DNA of 64,000 nt from Mucilaginibacter psychrotolerans (GTDB taxonomy: Bacteria > Bacteroidota > Bacteroidia > Sphingobacteriales > Sphingobacteriaceae), in assembly GCF_004519315.1 (NCBI RefSeq), contig NZ_SOZE01000027.1, positions 1-64,000 on the forward strand. The letters run 5' to 3'. The notes beneath the pieces were generated by a model, which searched no databases, was not told the DNA's origin, and saw only the letters and a list, made by a program, of their open reading frames with translations. Positions 27,224 through 34,253 of this stretch are shown piece by piece. Both the position numbers and the translations under genes were made by a program. How positions within the stretch are numbered: position 1 is the first letter of the stretch; each line of letters begins with the position of its first letter.

Positions 27224-28462
27224 CTATTTTTTGATATCAAGCGCGTGGTCGGCAGGCATATCCTGCCCGCTCCATATTTTTACCGAGGTCCAGGGGGCAT
27301 CGGCAGCGGACCAAAACTCATCGGTATCGGGCAGGCCAAGCGGCAAAAATATATCCATGCAAATGTAAAGGCTGCCCGTGGTGATGTAAAAATCGGCCAA
27401 CCCGGGCTGCTTGCCATAAAGGCCCATGTTCAGCCAGCCCGCGTTGTTGAAAGTTTGCGGTGCGGCCAGGGTTTTCTGTATCACTGCGGTTAATGCGCCC
27501 CTTACCTGGGCAGGCAGCAAAGTGGCGGATAATTGCTTTTTATAGGCCACATTGGCCAGGTGCGTAAACAAACCGCCCCGGTAAACAATAGAGCGACCGG
27601 TTGCCGGGAAACTACCGTCGGTATTGATCAGCCGTTCCAGTATTTCTGCATAACGCTGACCAGTGGCTGTTTCGCGTACTTGCTCAGCGCCGTACTTTTT
27701 GGCTTTTTCGTTCAGCACATCCAGTATCGCACCCAGGTTTGGGTGGATAACGATGCTGTTATAATAATCGAAATGGAATTCCATCCCGTCGGAATACATA
27801 CCATCGCCAACGTACCAATGTTGCGTAAACTCGCGCACCGCATACTCAACACGCACGGGGTCGTAAGGCAAATCATATTTACAAAAGAACGCTTCTATCA
27901 CCCCCGTGAACAGTATCCAGTTACTGTAAACCGGCACGGTGCCGCGCGTAGCCATCATGGCATCTATCACCTGCTTTTTTACCGGCTCATCCAAGTGCTG
28001 CCACAGCCATGGCGAGCGGATAAGCCCCAGGGCCACAAAAGAGGCATCAACCAGCGGCTGCCCACCCTTCCACTGCATATAGTCTTTGGCTTTCGGGTCA
28101 ACAGCGTTGCCAATAGCTTTCAGCGCCCAATCGCGGTATTGGGTACGCAGCTTTACCTCGGCAGCATCTCCCCCTTCCATCTGTAGCCAGGGCGCTATGC
28201 CACTTAGCGTACGCCCAAAGGCTTCCAAATAACCTGCTTCGGTACGGCCCTGTTTGTTATCTGTCCTTTCAGACACTTCCATGGGCATCTTCAGCCTTAG
28301 CTGGTCGGCCGCCAGGTTCGATAAAACCGGCCGGGCAACTTTATCCAGGTAATTCAGCCACAGCTTACGCGTAGGAATAGCCTTCGCCGTCTGCTTTTGT
28401 GCAAACGATGATACGCTCAAAGCGAGTAGCGACAGCAGGACAAGCGTTTTCTTCATGCTCAA
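27224..28462 (-). CDS. secreted DUF2264 family protein, probable glycoside hydrolase
   Basis: Periplasmic or exported protein of 412 aa with a signal peptide (about 1-21, ALSVSSFAQ). The rest is the DUF2264 (alpha/alpha)-barrel type domain, recognisable by GRTEAGYLEAFGRTLSGIAPWL (about residues 74-95), FVALGLIRSPWLW and DGMEFHFDYYNS. As I recall, members of this family include CAZy GH154 beta-glucuronidases from a Bacteroides arabinogalactan locus. Catalytic residues are not assigned here. It lies 10 bp after GH43 and 3 bp before GH16. Confidence 0.85.
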   Translation of the reverse strand: MSMKKTLVLLSLLALSVSSFAQKQTAKAIPTRKLWLNYLDKVARPVLSNLAADQLRLKMPMEVSERTDNKQGRTEAGYLEAFGRTLSGIAPWLQMEGGDAAEVKLRTQYRDWALKAIGNAVDPKAKDYMQWKGGQPLVDASFVALGLIRSPWLWQHLDEPVKKQVIDAMMATRGTVPVYSNWILFTGVIEAFFCKYDLPYDPVRVEYAVREFTQHWYVGDGMYSDGMEFHFDYYNSIVIHPNLGAILDVLNEKAKKYGAEQVRETATGQRYAEILERLINTDGSFPATGRSIVYRGGLFTHLANVAYKKQLSATLLPAQVRGALTAVIQKTLAAPQTFNNAGWLNMGLYGKQPGLADFYITTGSLYICMDIFLPLGLPDTDEFWSAADAPWTSVKIWSGQDMPADHALDIKK

Positions 28463-28472
28463 ATTTCAGCAT

Positions 28473-29453
28473 TTATTTCTTCCCTGCCTTCATCTTCACC
28501 GGCTTTAACTTGCCGAAAACATCTACGGGCTTTATGTTTCCATCGGCATCAAAATACATCCGTTCTACACAGGTTTCGCGGTTGTAGCCGTTGCCATCCG
28601 GTATTTTAAAGCGATGGTAAGCAATATACCATTCATCTTTGCCCGGCACCTGTACCACCGAATGGTGGCCCGCGCCTTTCACCACGCCCTTGCCCTTCAG
28701 CACAGGGTGACCAACGGCTTTTACGAACGGCCCAAGCGGCGATTTGGAAGTTGCGTAGGCTATGGAATAACGCGGGTCGCGGGTATCATATTCCGACCAC
28801 ATGAGGTAGTAAAGACCCTTACGTTTTATCATAAAAGGTCCCTCGTTGTAACCCTCCGGCTTAAAGGAAGTTATTTTGCTGGTGTCGCAGCTAATCATAT
28901 CGGCATTAAGCTTCACCACATTGCATTGGCCCTGCCCCCAATAAAGGTAAGCGCTGCCGTCATCATCTACAAAAGCCATCGGGTCTATCATCTGCCCGCC
29001 CAGCAGCCCTCTGCGGATGAGCGGTTTGCCCAGGGGATCCTTAAAAGGTCCGGTAGGTTTATCGGCAACCGCCACGCCAATATTTACATCGGCGGTATAA
29101 TAGTAATAATACTTGTTGTTTTTAGTGGCTATGGTTGGTGCCCAGGCCCGCACCTTTGCCCAGGTGAGGTCTACAGGCAAATCCAATATCACACCCTCAT
29201 TCTTCCAATCGGTAAGGTTGGCCGACGACCAGCAACTAAACTGGGTAGATTGCCAGCCCTCGGTACCATCGGTAGTTGGGTAAATGTAGAATTTGTTATT
29301 GAAAACCGCGATGTTAGGGTCGGCATAAACGCCCGGTAAAGCCGGTGCGGGCGCATGCAGGGTATCGATGCTTTGCGCGTTAACAGCAGCGGCTGCAAAA
29401 CCTAAAACCAGTGTTGTCGTAATTTTTCTCAGGATAGATGTGCTATAACTCAT
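28473..29453 (-). CDS. secreted glycoside hydrolase family 43
   Basis: Five-bladed-propeller enzyme of 326 aa with a signal peptide (about 1-26, AAAVNAQ). The three GH43 acidic positions are visible: D45 in GVYADPNIAV (base), D157 in MIDPMAFVDD (pKa modulator) and E204 in NEGPFMI (acid). GH43 enzymes remove arabinose, xylose or galactose units; the subfamily is not determined by eye. It is the second gene of the operon, 24 bp after the BNR gene. Confidence 0.92.
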   Translation of the reverse strand: MSYSTSILRKITTTLVLGFAAAAVNAQSIDTLHAPAPALPGVYADPNIAVFNNKFYIYPTTDGTEGWQSTQFSCWSSANLTDWKNEGVILDLPVDLTWAKVRAWAPTIATKNNKYYYYYTADVNIGVAVADKPTGPFKDPLGKPLIRRGLLGGQMIDPMAFVDDDGSAYLYWGQGQCNVVKLNADMISCDTSKITSFKPEGYNEGPFMIKRKGLYYLMWSEYDTRDPRYSIAYATSKSPLGPFVKAVGHPVLKGKGVVKGAGHHSVVQVPGKDEWYIAYHRFKIPDGNGYNRETCVERMYFDADGNIKPVDVFGKLKPVKMKAGKK

Positions 29454-29477
29454 AATATATGTTTTCTTATTGGATGC

Positions 29478-30794
29478 TTAATTTACTGGTTGCCACTGTA
29501 TCACCTGAACGGGTTGTGGCTCTACTGCGGCTCTGCCCTCCCCATCTATCTGCGTAGTGCGCTGTACAAACAAGTTCAGTATGTGTTTGTGTGCCCACAA
29601 AGCGGTATCGTAACTTGGTTCCCAGGAGCCAACAGATGCTTGCGACAAATCTGATATCCCCCATTTATTGGTACCCAAATCCTGGTTAACCGCCATAGAT
29701 ACTTTACTGCCGCGTTCCTCGTCCCTAAAAACAAGTGCAGCTGCGGTATGCCCTTTATGCTGCCAGGCAACGATTTGCGGCCTCGAGATGGGTATGGCCT
29801 TCGTGCCTACGCCACCAAGCGTAAAAGGTGTTTTGCGGAAACCCAGGTTGGCCGTATGCCATTTACCACCCGCATGATAAACCAAATGATATTGCGGCAC
29901 GGTTTCGTCGGCTTCGCGCCAGTAAGTGGCTATGTATGGGTTGCCCTGCTCATCGGCAAACATGGCCGTTTGGTTAATCAATTCGCTTTGTTGCGGTATG
30001 CGGGCGGCATACTCTACCGTGGCTACGGTTATGGGTATGCTGTATTTTTGCCCATTGCTGCGCTGCCAGGTTTTACCGCCATCGGCAGACAGGGCGTAAC
30101 ACATATCGTGGTTGCTGGCCACATCTGCCGATTCGCGCCAAACCCACGAGAGGTGAATGATGCCCTTACCGTCCACCGCAATTTGCCAGTAGGCGTTGCG
30201 TGCCTTTTCGCCATCTATTAGGTTATCCTGCACGCGCAGCCATTTTTTTGATTTTACGCTGTAGCGATTCAACACCAGGTTGCCATTGCCCGATTGGCCG
30301 TCGCGGTAAAAAAACAGCAGGTCGCCGCCCGGGAGCTTATAAAACTCGGGGTAAGTTACCCTATCCTCGTTCAGGCCGGTCATAGGCATCGGTTCGCTTA
30401 GTGTTAAACTACCTGGAGCTATGCTACGGGCATAGTTTAGCGGCTGGTTATGGTGCCCCCAGGCTACATGCAGGTAACCCCGGCCATCTACCATGATGCT
30501 GATGCTTTTATGGGCATCGGCAGCATCGGCCTTGTAAGCGGTACGTAGGGTTTGCCAATTTGCAGATGCCTGTTTGCGTTTGGCCAGTACCATATACTGC
30601 TCCGCATCGTAATATGCGGCGTATTGGGTATCCTTAAAACTGACCAGTGAATTTTTGCGGAAGATAACCGTGTTTACAGAGTTGGCTGCCCAGCCATTGT
30701 TGGCTATGGTACTCACCTGGGCAAATGCACCGGTAGTGGCTATGGTATATAGTACAAAAAATAAAAATTTCCTTGTTCGCAGCGTTAAAAGCAT
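29478..30794 (-). CDS. secreted BNR-repeat propeller protein (BNR_4 type)
   Basis: Secreted protein of 438 aa with a signal peptide (about 1-25, TTGAFAQ). It has the repeated beta-propeller strands of the BNR_4 family: VSFKDTQYAAYYDAEQYMV, ADAHKSISIMVDGRGYLHVAWGHH and later similar blades. The family contains polysaccharide lyases and, as I recall, alpha-rhamnosidases (GH145) acting on uronic-acid-linked rhamnose; the H-rich GYLHVAWGHHNQPLNYARS region is the probable active-site face. It is the first gene of the four-gene glycan operon. Confidence 0.82.
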   Translation of the reverse strand: MLLTLRTRKFLFFVLYTIATTGAFAQVSTIANNGWAANSVNTVIFRKNSLVSFKDTQYAAYYDAEQYMVLAKRKQASANWQTLRTAYKADAADAHKSISIMVDGRGYLHVAWGHHNQPLNYARSIAPGSLTLSEPMPMTGLNEDRVTYPEFYKLPGGDLLFFYRDGQSGNGNLVLNRYSVKSKKWLRVQDNLIDGEKARNAYWQIAVDGKGIIHLSWVWRESADVASNHDMCYALSADGGKTWQRSNGQKYSIPITVATVEYAARIPQQSELINQTAMFADEQGNPYIATYWREADETVPQYHLVYHAGGKWHTANLGFRKTPFTLGGVGTKAIPISRPQIVAWQHKGHTAAALVFRDEERGSKVSMAVNQDLGTNKWGISDLSQASVGSWEPSYDTALWAHKHILNLFVQRTTQIDGEGRAAVEPQPVQVIQWQPVN

Positions 30795-30811
30795 GGTTAC
30801 CCGTAAAAAGT

Positions 30812-30836
30812 AAGCGACAGCCTAAAGCTGCCGCTT
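30812..30836 (-). promoter_or_regulatory. hairpin just upstream of the glycan operon
   Basis: AAGCGACAGC and GCTGCCGCTT pair (one G-U) around a 5-nt loop, ending 18 bp before the BNR start. On the minus strand it is followed by a short T-rich stretch, so it may be a weak terminator for the upstream gene or a leader hairpin. Confidence 0.4.
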
Positions 30837-31070
30837 AACAACCAATTGTATAAACTATCCTAAATATAGCTGTTTTTATGAAACTCATGCTGCTTTATTG
30901 CTAACGATAAAACACCATGCTGTAAAAGCAAAGTAATTCCTTTTGAGGATAACTTACAGGGGGTAAAATTGTAAACTTTAGGGGAGTAATACGAATGAGC
31001 GTATTCATGAAGGTGCCTGTTTGCGCCTGTTGGTTTAAAAAAGACGAAAACTCTCATACTGGGCCTGCAT

Positions 31071-31916
31071 CTACTGCACCTGTGCCAACGCCTGGTTAGC
31101 CGACCGTGACGTTAAGAATCCGCTCAGTTCGGCCAGTTTATCGGTATTGATGAGGTCTACGCCGCAATCCAACAGTTCGGCCCACACGGCTGTATTTTCT
31201 GGCGAGGCCCACAGCCTTACCTTTTTGCCAAATTTGTGTGCCATGGCTACATAGGCCGTCAGCCGTTCACGTTCTTCTGTGGGTATTGTGCCCTTCCCGT
31301 CCCATTTCAGCATTTTGCTGTATTTGCAACTGGCAGTTTGATAAATATTCACGGCGAGGGTGTCGCGATAGGTTTTCAGCAGGTCCTCATCAATAAATGC
31401 CAGTCGGTTTTGCTGGGCCTTCAGCAGCTTAACAGGTTTGTGGCCGGTTAGCACGATGTTGATTTGCCTTTGTACATACACACCTTTCTCGTAGCCGGAT
31501 ATCAGCGATTTGTATTTGTCCAACAGCACTTCCAGCGCAGCATAGGTTTTATCGGCACCGGATTTAATATCTATCATCAATGTAACCGGGGCAGCCGGAC
31601 GGGCGACTAACTTATTATTACCGTTAATGCAATCAGCCAAAGGCTTAAGATAAAGGTTCTCAAGCGTACCGTACTTCCCCAGCATGGGCAGTATGTGGGC
31701 AACAACTAAATTACCATTGCGCAGGTAAATATCCGCTTCAATATGGGTAAAGCCTTGTTCAAGCGCATCATATAAGGGGCGTTTGTGCCAATAATCGTTA
31801 TGGGCAAAGCCATTTGCAAGGGGAGTATTTTGTGCGGAGGCTATGCTACACGTTAGCGCGAAGCAGGCTATCAACAAAAATTTTTGAAGGCCAAAGCAAT
31901 TTGGGTTTGATCGCAT
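31071..31916 (-). CDS. secreted phosphodiesterase-like TIM-barrel protein (PI-PLC/GDPD type)
   Basis: Protein of 281 aa with a signal peptide (about 1-28, SIASAQ). The sequence GFAHNDYWHKRPLYDAL (about 36-52) followed by HIEADIYL and VAHI fits the GDPD/PI-PLC-like barrel, in which H, E and D near the strand ends bind the metal and phosphate. It ends with CGVDLINTDKLAEL, typical of the last strand of GDPD proteins. Likely function: hydrolysis of a phosphodiester released from lipids or teichoic acid-like polymers. It lies 276 bp upstream of the glycan operon, probably separately transcribed. Confidence 0.75.
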   Translation of the reverse strand: MRSNPNCFGLQKFLLIACFALTCSIASAQNTPLANGFAHNDYWHKRPLYDALEQGFTHIEADIYLRNGNLVVAHILPMLGKYGTLENLYLKPLADCINGNNKLVARPAAPVTLMIDIKSGADKTYAALEVLLDKYKSLISGYEKGVYVQRQINIVLTGHKPVKLLKAQQNRLAFIDEDLLKTYRDTLAVNIYQTASCKYSKMLKWDGKGTIPTEERERLTAYVAMAHKFGKKVRLWASPENTAVWAELLDCGVDLINTDKLAELSGFLTSRSANQALAQVQ

Positions 31917-31935
31917 CTACAATAATTGATTAATG

Positions 31936-31943
31936 CAAAAATA
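31936..31943 (-). promoter_or_regulatory. candidate -7 box for the phosphodiesterase-like gene
   Basis: TATTTTTG on the minus strand fits TAnnTTTG, 20 bp upstream of the ATG. No clear -33 partner. Confidence 0.35.
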
Positions 31944-32048
31944 CGGTAGCTGTATTTAGTAGATGATATTAGGATGACAATTTATTGTTAAGTTTTCGTG
32001 CTGATATTAAAAGCCTGAGTATTTATAGATTATTGTCTATTAACAGTT

Positions 32049-32056
32049 TATATTTG
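32049..32056 (+). promoter_or_regulatory. candidate -7 box for the small protein at 32107
   Basis: TATATTTG fits the Bacteroidota -7 consensus and would start transcription about 45 bp before the ATG. A TTTA about 23 bp further upstream is only a weak -33. Confidence 0.4.
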
Positions 32057-32106
32057 TTACGAACCCACTGACCAAAGCTTCAAAAAAAACGCAATCATCT
32101 AATAAC

Positions 32107-32514
32107 ATGGCCTACAACATTGGTACTAAAGAAGCCTCTTTGGCATTAAAAACACCGCCGCTATCGTCGGAATACGCCATGCATGCCGATGTAAAAGACG
32201 GCAAACCAATTTTGGTTTGCACCGTGGGTAAAACCGTATTGCATTACGATTACCGTTGCCTGGATGATTTACACGCTATGCTGAAGGCACACGGCGATTG
32301 GATGGAACTGGGCAGTGCCGATGAGCAAAAACCCGCCAAAGAAGGCACCGTTGAAGCATGGGGACGGGCCGAAAGCAACCCGATTGGTGGTTGGTATGGC
32401 TTAAAGAAAGGCCTGCGCGGGCGCTTTGGCATGTACATACCGCCTTTGATGGAAGCACTTGGCCTGGCCGAAGTAACACACGATCCAAAAGGCAATAAGA
32501 TGAGGGCAATTTAA
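32107..32514 (+). CDS. small conserved-looking hypothetical protein
   Basis: Soluble protein of 135 aa without signal peptide or membrane segment. Features: an N-terminal strand-rich part (KPILVCTVGKTVLHYDYRCL), a central DWMELGSADEQKPAKEGT and a Gly-rich LKKGLRGRFGMYIPPLMEALGLAEV. I do not recognise the family with confidence. It stands alone, convergent with the lysozyme gene, with only 7 bp between the stops. A putative -7 box lies upstream. Confidence 0.8.
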   Translation: MAYNIGTKEASLALKTPPLSSEYAMHADVKDGKPILVCTVGKTVLHYDYRCLDDLHAMLKAHGDWMELGSADEQKPAKEGTVEAWGRAESNPIGGWYGLKKGLRGRFGMYIPPLMEALGLAEVTHDPKGNKMRAI

Positions 32515-32521
32515 TCAGCCG

Positions 32522-33397
32522 TTACCTGATCAGCATTTTTTGGAAGCTGAGGCTATCCCCTTTAAACACGTTGAAATCTACCGCGTGGTTGATACCGTTT
32601 ACGCGCGCCTTATCCGAGTGCTGCCAAAAACGCCAGGGCGTATGGCTATCTAACGCCAAGCGCGACTGGTAGTAGTGCGCTATCCAAAGCTGGTAACCGT
32701 CAAAATAACCATCCAGATAATCCTTATAAAAACTGATGCCGGTATAAATGATAGGTTTTACCCCGGTTTTCTTTTCTATATGTTTTAAAAAAACTTTCAA
32801 TTCTTTGCGCATGGCTTCGGGACTGGTGCCATCGAGCACCTCCACATCGCATACTGCGGGCAGGTCGCCGCGTTCCATGGTTACGTTTTGCAGGAAGAAA
32901 CGCGCCTGCCACAGACCGCTTTTTTTAGGCCTGAAGAAATGGTAAGCCCCGCAAGTGATACCCGCCTTGGGAGCCTCGCGCCAGTTACGCTTAAAGTACG
33001 AATCTACCAGCATCACTCCTTCCGTGGCCTTAATAAAGGCAAAGCTCACCCGAACGCTGTCGTCCTCCATTTCCCTCACGCGGTTCCAGTCGATTTTACC
33101 CTGCGCGTAAGAGACATCTATACCATGTATTTTATACCCCGATGGGATGCGTATCTTATAGCTTTTATAGTTGCGGTAATGCGGATCCTCGCCAATATCG
33201 CGTACCCAGCGCCACATGCCGGTAAAACCGTTGAGGATGTACCCATAGTAGAAAGGCGAAAGCAGGATAAGCACGCCTATAACCAGCGGCCAGAGCCACC
33301 AGGTACTGGCAGGCTTGCCTTTTTTGCGGCGTACAGCGGGCTTGGTAGTCCGTTTAACAGTAGGTTTGGTAGATTTAATAGATTTCGGGGTTGCCAC
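32522..33397 (-). CDS. membrane-anchored glycoside hydrolase family 25 (lysozyme)
   Basis: Peptidoglycan muramidase of 291 aa. A strongly basic N-terminus (about 1-30, poly-K/R/T) and one membrane segment (about 32-55) anchor it, with the GH25 barrel (about 88-285) in the periplasm. Catalytic-site acids are visible: D94 in HGIDVSYAQG and the DVE motif D184/E186 in AVCDVEVLDG. GH25 enzymes cut between MurNAc and GlcNAc. Likely role is cell-wall remodelling; no phage genes are near. Confidence 0.92.
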   Translation of the reverse strand: MATPKSIKSTKPTVKRTTKPAVRRKKGKPASTWWLWPLVIGVLILLSPFYYGYILNGFTGMWRWVRDIGEDPHYRNYKSYKIRIPSGYKIHGIDVSYAQGKIDWNRVREMEDDSVRVSFAFIKATEGVMLVDSYFKRNWREAPKAGITCGAYHFFRPKKSGLWQARFFLQNVTMERGDLPAVCDVEVLDGTSPEAMRKELKVFLKHIEKKTGVKPIIYTGISFYKDYLDGYFDGYQLWIAHYYQSRLALDSHTPWRFWQHSDKARVNGINHAVDFNVFKGDSLSFQKMLIR

Positions 33398-33412
33398 GCC
33401 GCAAAGGTAGCT

Positions 33413-33551
33413 GTCTGAACCATGATTCGCATGATTTTAGGATTTTGCCTGATAAAAAAGTTAATTACATCCGTAAGTCTTTTGATGATTATTCAGATGC
33501 TTGGTAGAAAGGTTGTCAACATCATAAAAATTCCTAAATTCTGGTTAAGAC
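33413..33551. repeat. palindrome-ended intergenic repeat (MITE-like)
   Basis: The left end GTCTGAACCATGATT and the reverse complement of the right end GTCTTAACCAGAATT share most positions, and both continue with TAGGA(A)TTTT. The element is 139 bp, has no ORF, and lies between the lysozyme and the small-protein gene. Similar sequences are, as I recall, dispersed in Sphingobacteriaceae. Confidence 0.5.
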
Positions 33552-33601
33552 AAACCAAACTACTTTTTATAAGTTTGTGTTTATACCATCACCACTCACC
33601 T

Positions 33602-33922
33602 ATGAAACAGAAATTCCACTATGCTACCGTATCCGAGGCTATCGAAAAACTAAAAGAACAGGGTTTTAACCTCGATTTTAACCTCGAAGCCAATCACTTA
33701 AAAGCCGAAGACCAAAGCTACCCTGCAGATGAATTCGAAATTGTAGATGTGTACCGTTACGAAGGTCCATCAGACCCTGCCGACGAAGCTACCGTTTATG
33801 CACTGGCCTCAGGCTCGGGCGCGAAAGGTATCCTGGTTACCGGCTACGGCTACTCGGCTGATGAAGTGGCAGAGGAAACGCTAAAGCAATTGCATTACCG
33901 CTACCAGGCCAGCCAGGGTTAA
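33602..33922 (+). CDS. small conserved protein (Bacteroidota family mislabelled PRPP synthetase)
   Basis: Protein of 106 aa beginning MKQKFHYATVSEAIEKL. I chose the ATG at 33602: an upstream in-frame ATG at 33422 would add 60 hydrophobic, repeat-derived residues that lie inside the MITE-like element. It resembles a small Bacteroidota family (QGFNLDFNLE…DEFEIVDVYRYEG…DEATVYALAS…GAKGILVTGYG) that is often labelled phosphoribosylpyrophosphate synthetase, although it is a third of that enzyme's size and lacks its PRPP loop. Function unknown. A perfect palindrome CAGGGTT-A-AACCCTG overlaps the stop codon. Confidence 0.82.
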   Translation: MKQKFHYATVSEAIEKLKEQGFNLDFNLEANHLKAEDQSYPADEFEIVDVYRYEGPSDPADEATVYALASGSGAKGILVTGYGYSADEVAEETLKQLHYRYQASQG

Positions 33923-34253
33923 ACCCTGCATCAAATCCTTCCTTGCAATGCGTTCACTGATTTTCTTTTTGGACGCATTGAACGCGCCTGAACCATTGGC
34001 TGCGCCGCTTTTCCAGCTTCAAAATACTTCTAAACTTGCGCTATTTTGCAAATTCATAATGTATTTGTACGCTAACGCTTCTTTGAGCCACAAGGGGCAT
34101 AAAAGCATTTTACATCGTTGAAACAAAATAAAAAAATATATATTTTAAATAATACAAAATATAATTCCGAAAATAGAATAAATAATGCTATTTTGCCAGA
34201 CCAAGCGCGACAATGAAAAACGCCGCTGAATGTTGAATTGTTAAATAGCAGCC
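33923..34253. other. intergenic, AT-rich upstream region of the FtsX permease
   Basis: 331 bp. Its first part has a weak AATGCGT/ACGCATT pairing (33947-33979) followed by no U-tract. The last ~120 bp are very AT-rich and probably hold the promoter of the downstream permease, but no clean -33/-7 pair was found. Confidence 0.4.

Noticed and set aside
28614..29339. 241-codon plus-strand ORF inside GH43, and similar long ones at 27533-28186, 52805-53485, 24255-24821 and 15375-15827
   Set aside because: All lie antisense within well-supported genes and show shadow-frame composition without domains or signals.
33422..33601. N-terminal extension of the 106-aa protein
   Set aside because: The added 60 residues are encoded by a MITE-like repeat, and family members start at the MKQKFHYAT-type sequence.
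33602..33922. Phosphoribosylpyrophosphate synthetase
   Set aside because: At 106 aa it is far too short and lacks the PRPP-binding loop; the label is a known misnomer for this small family.
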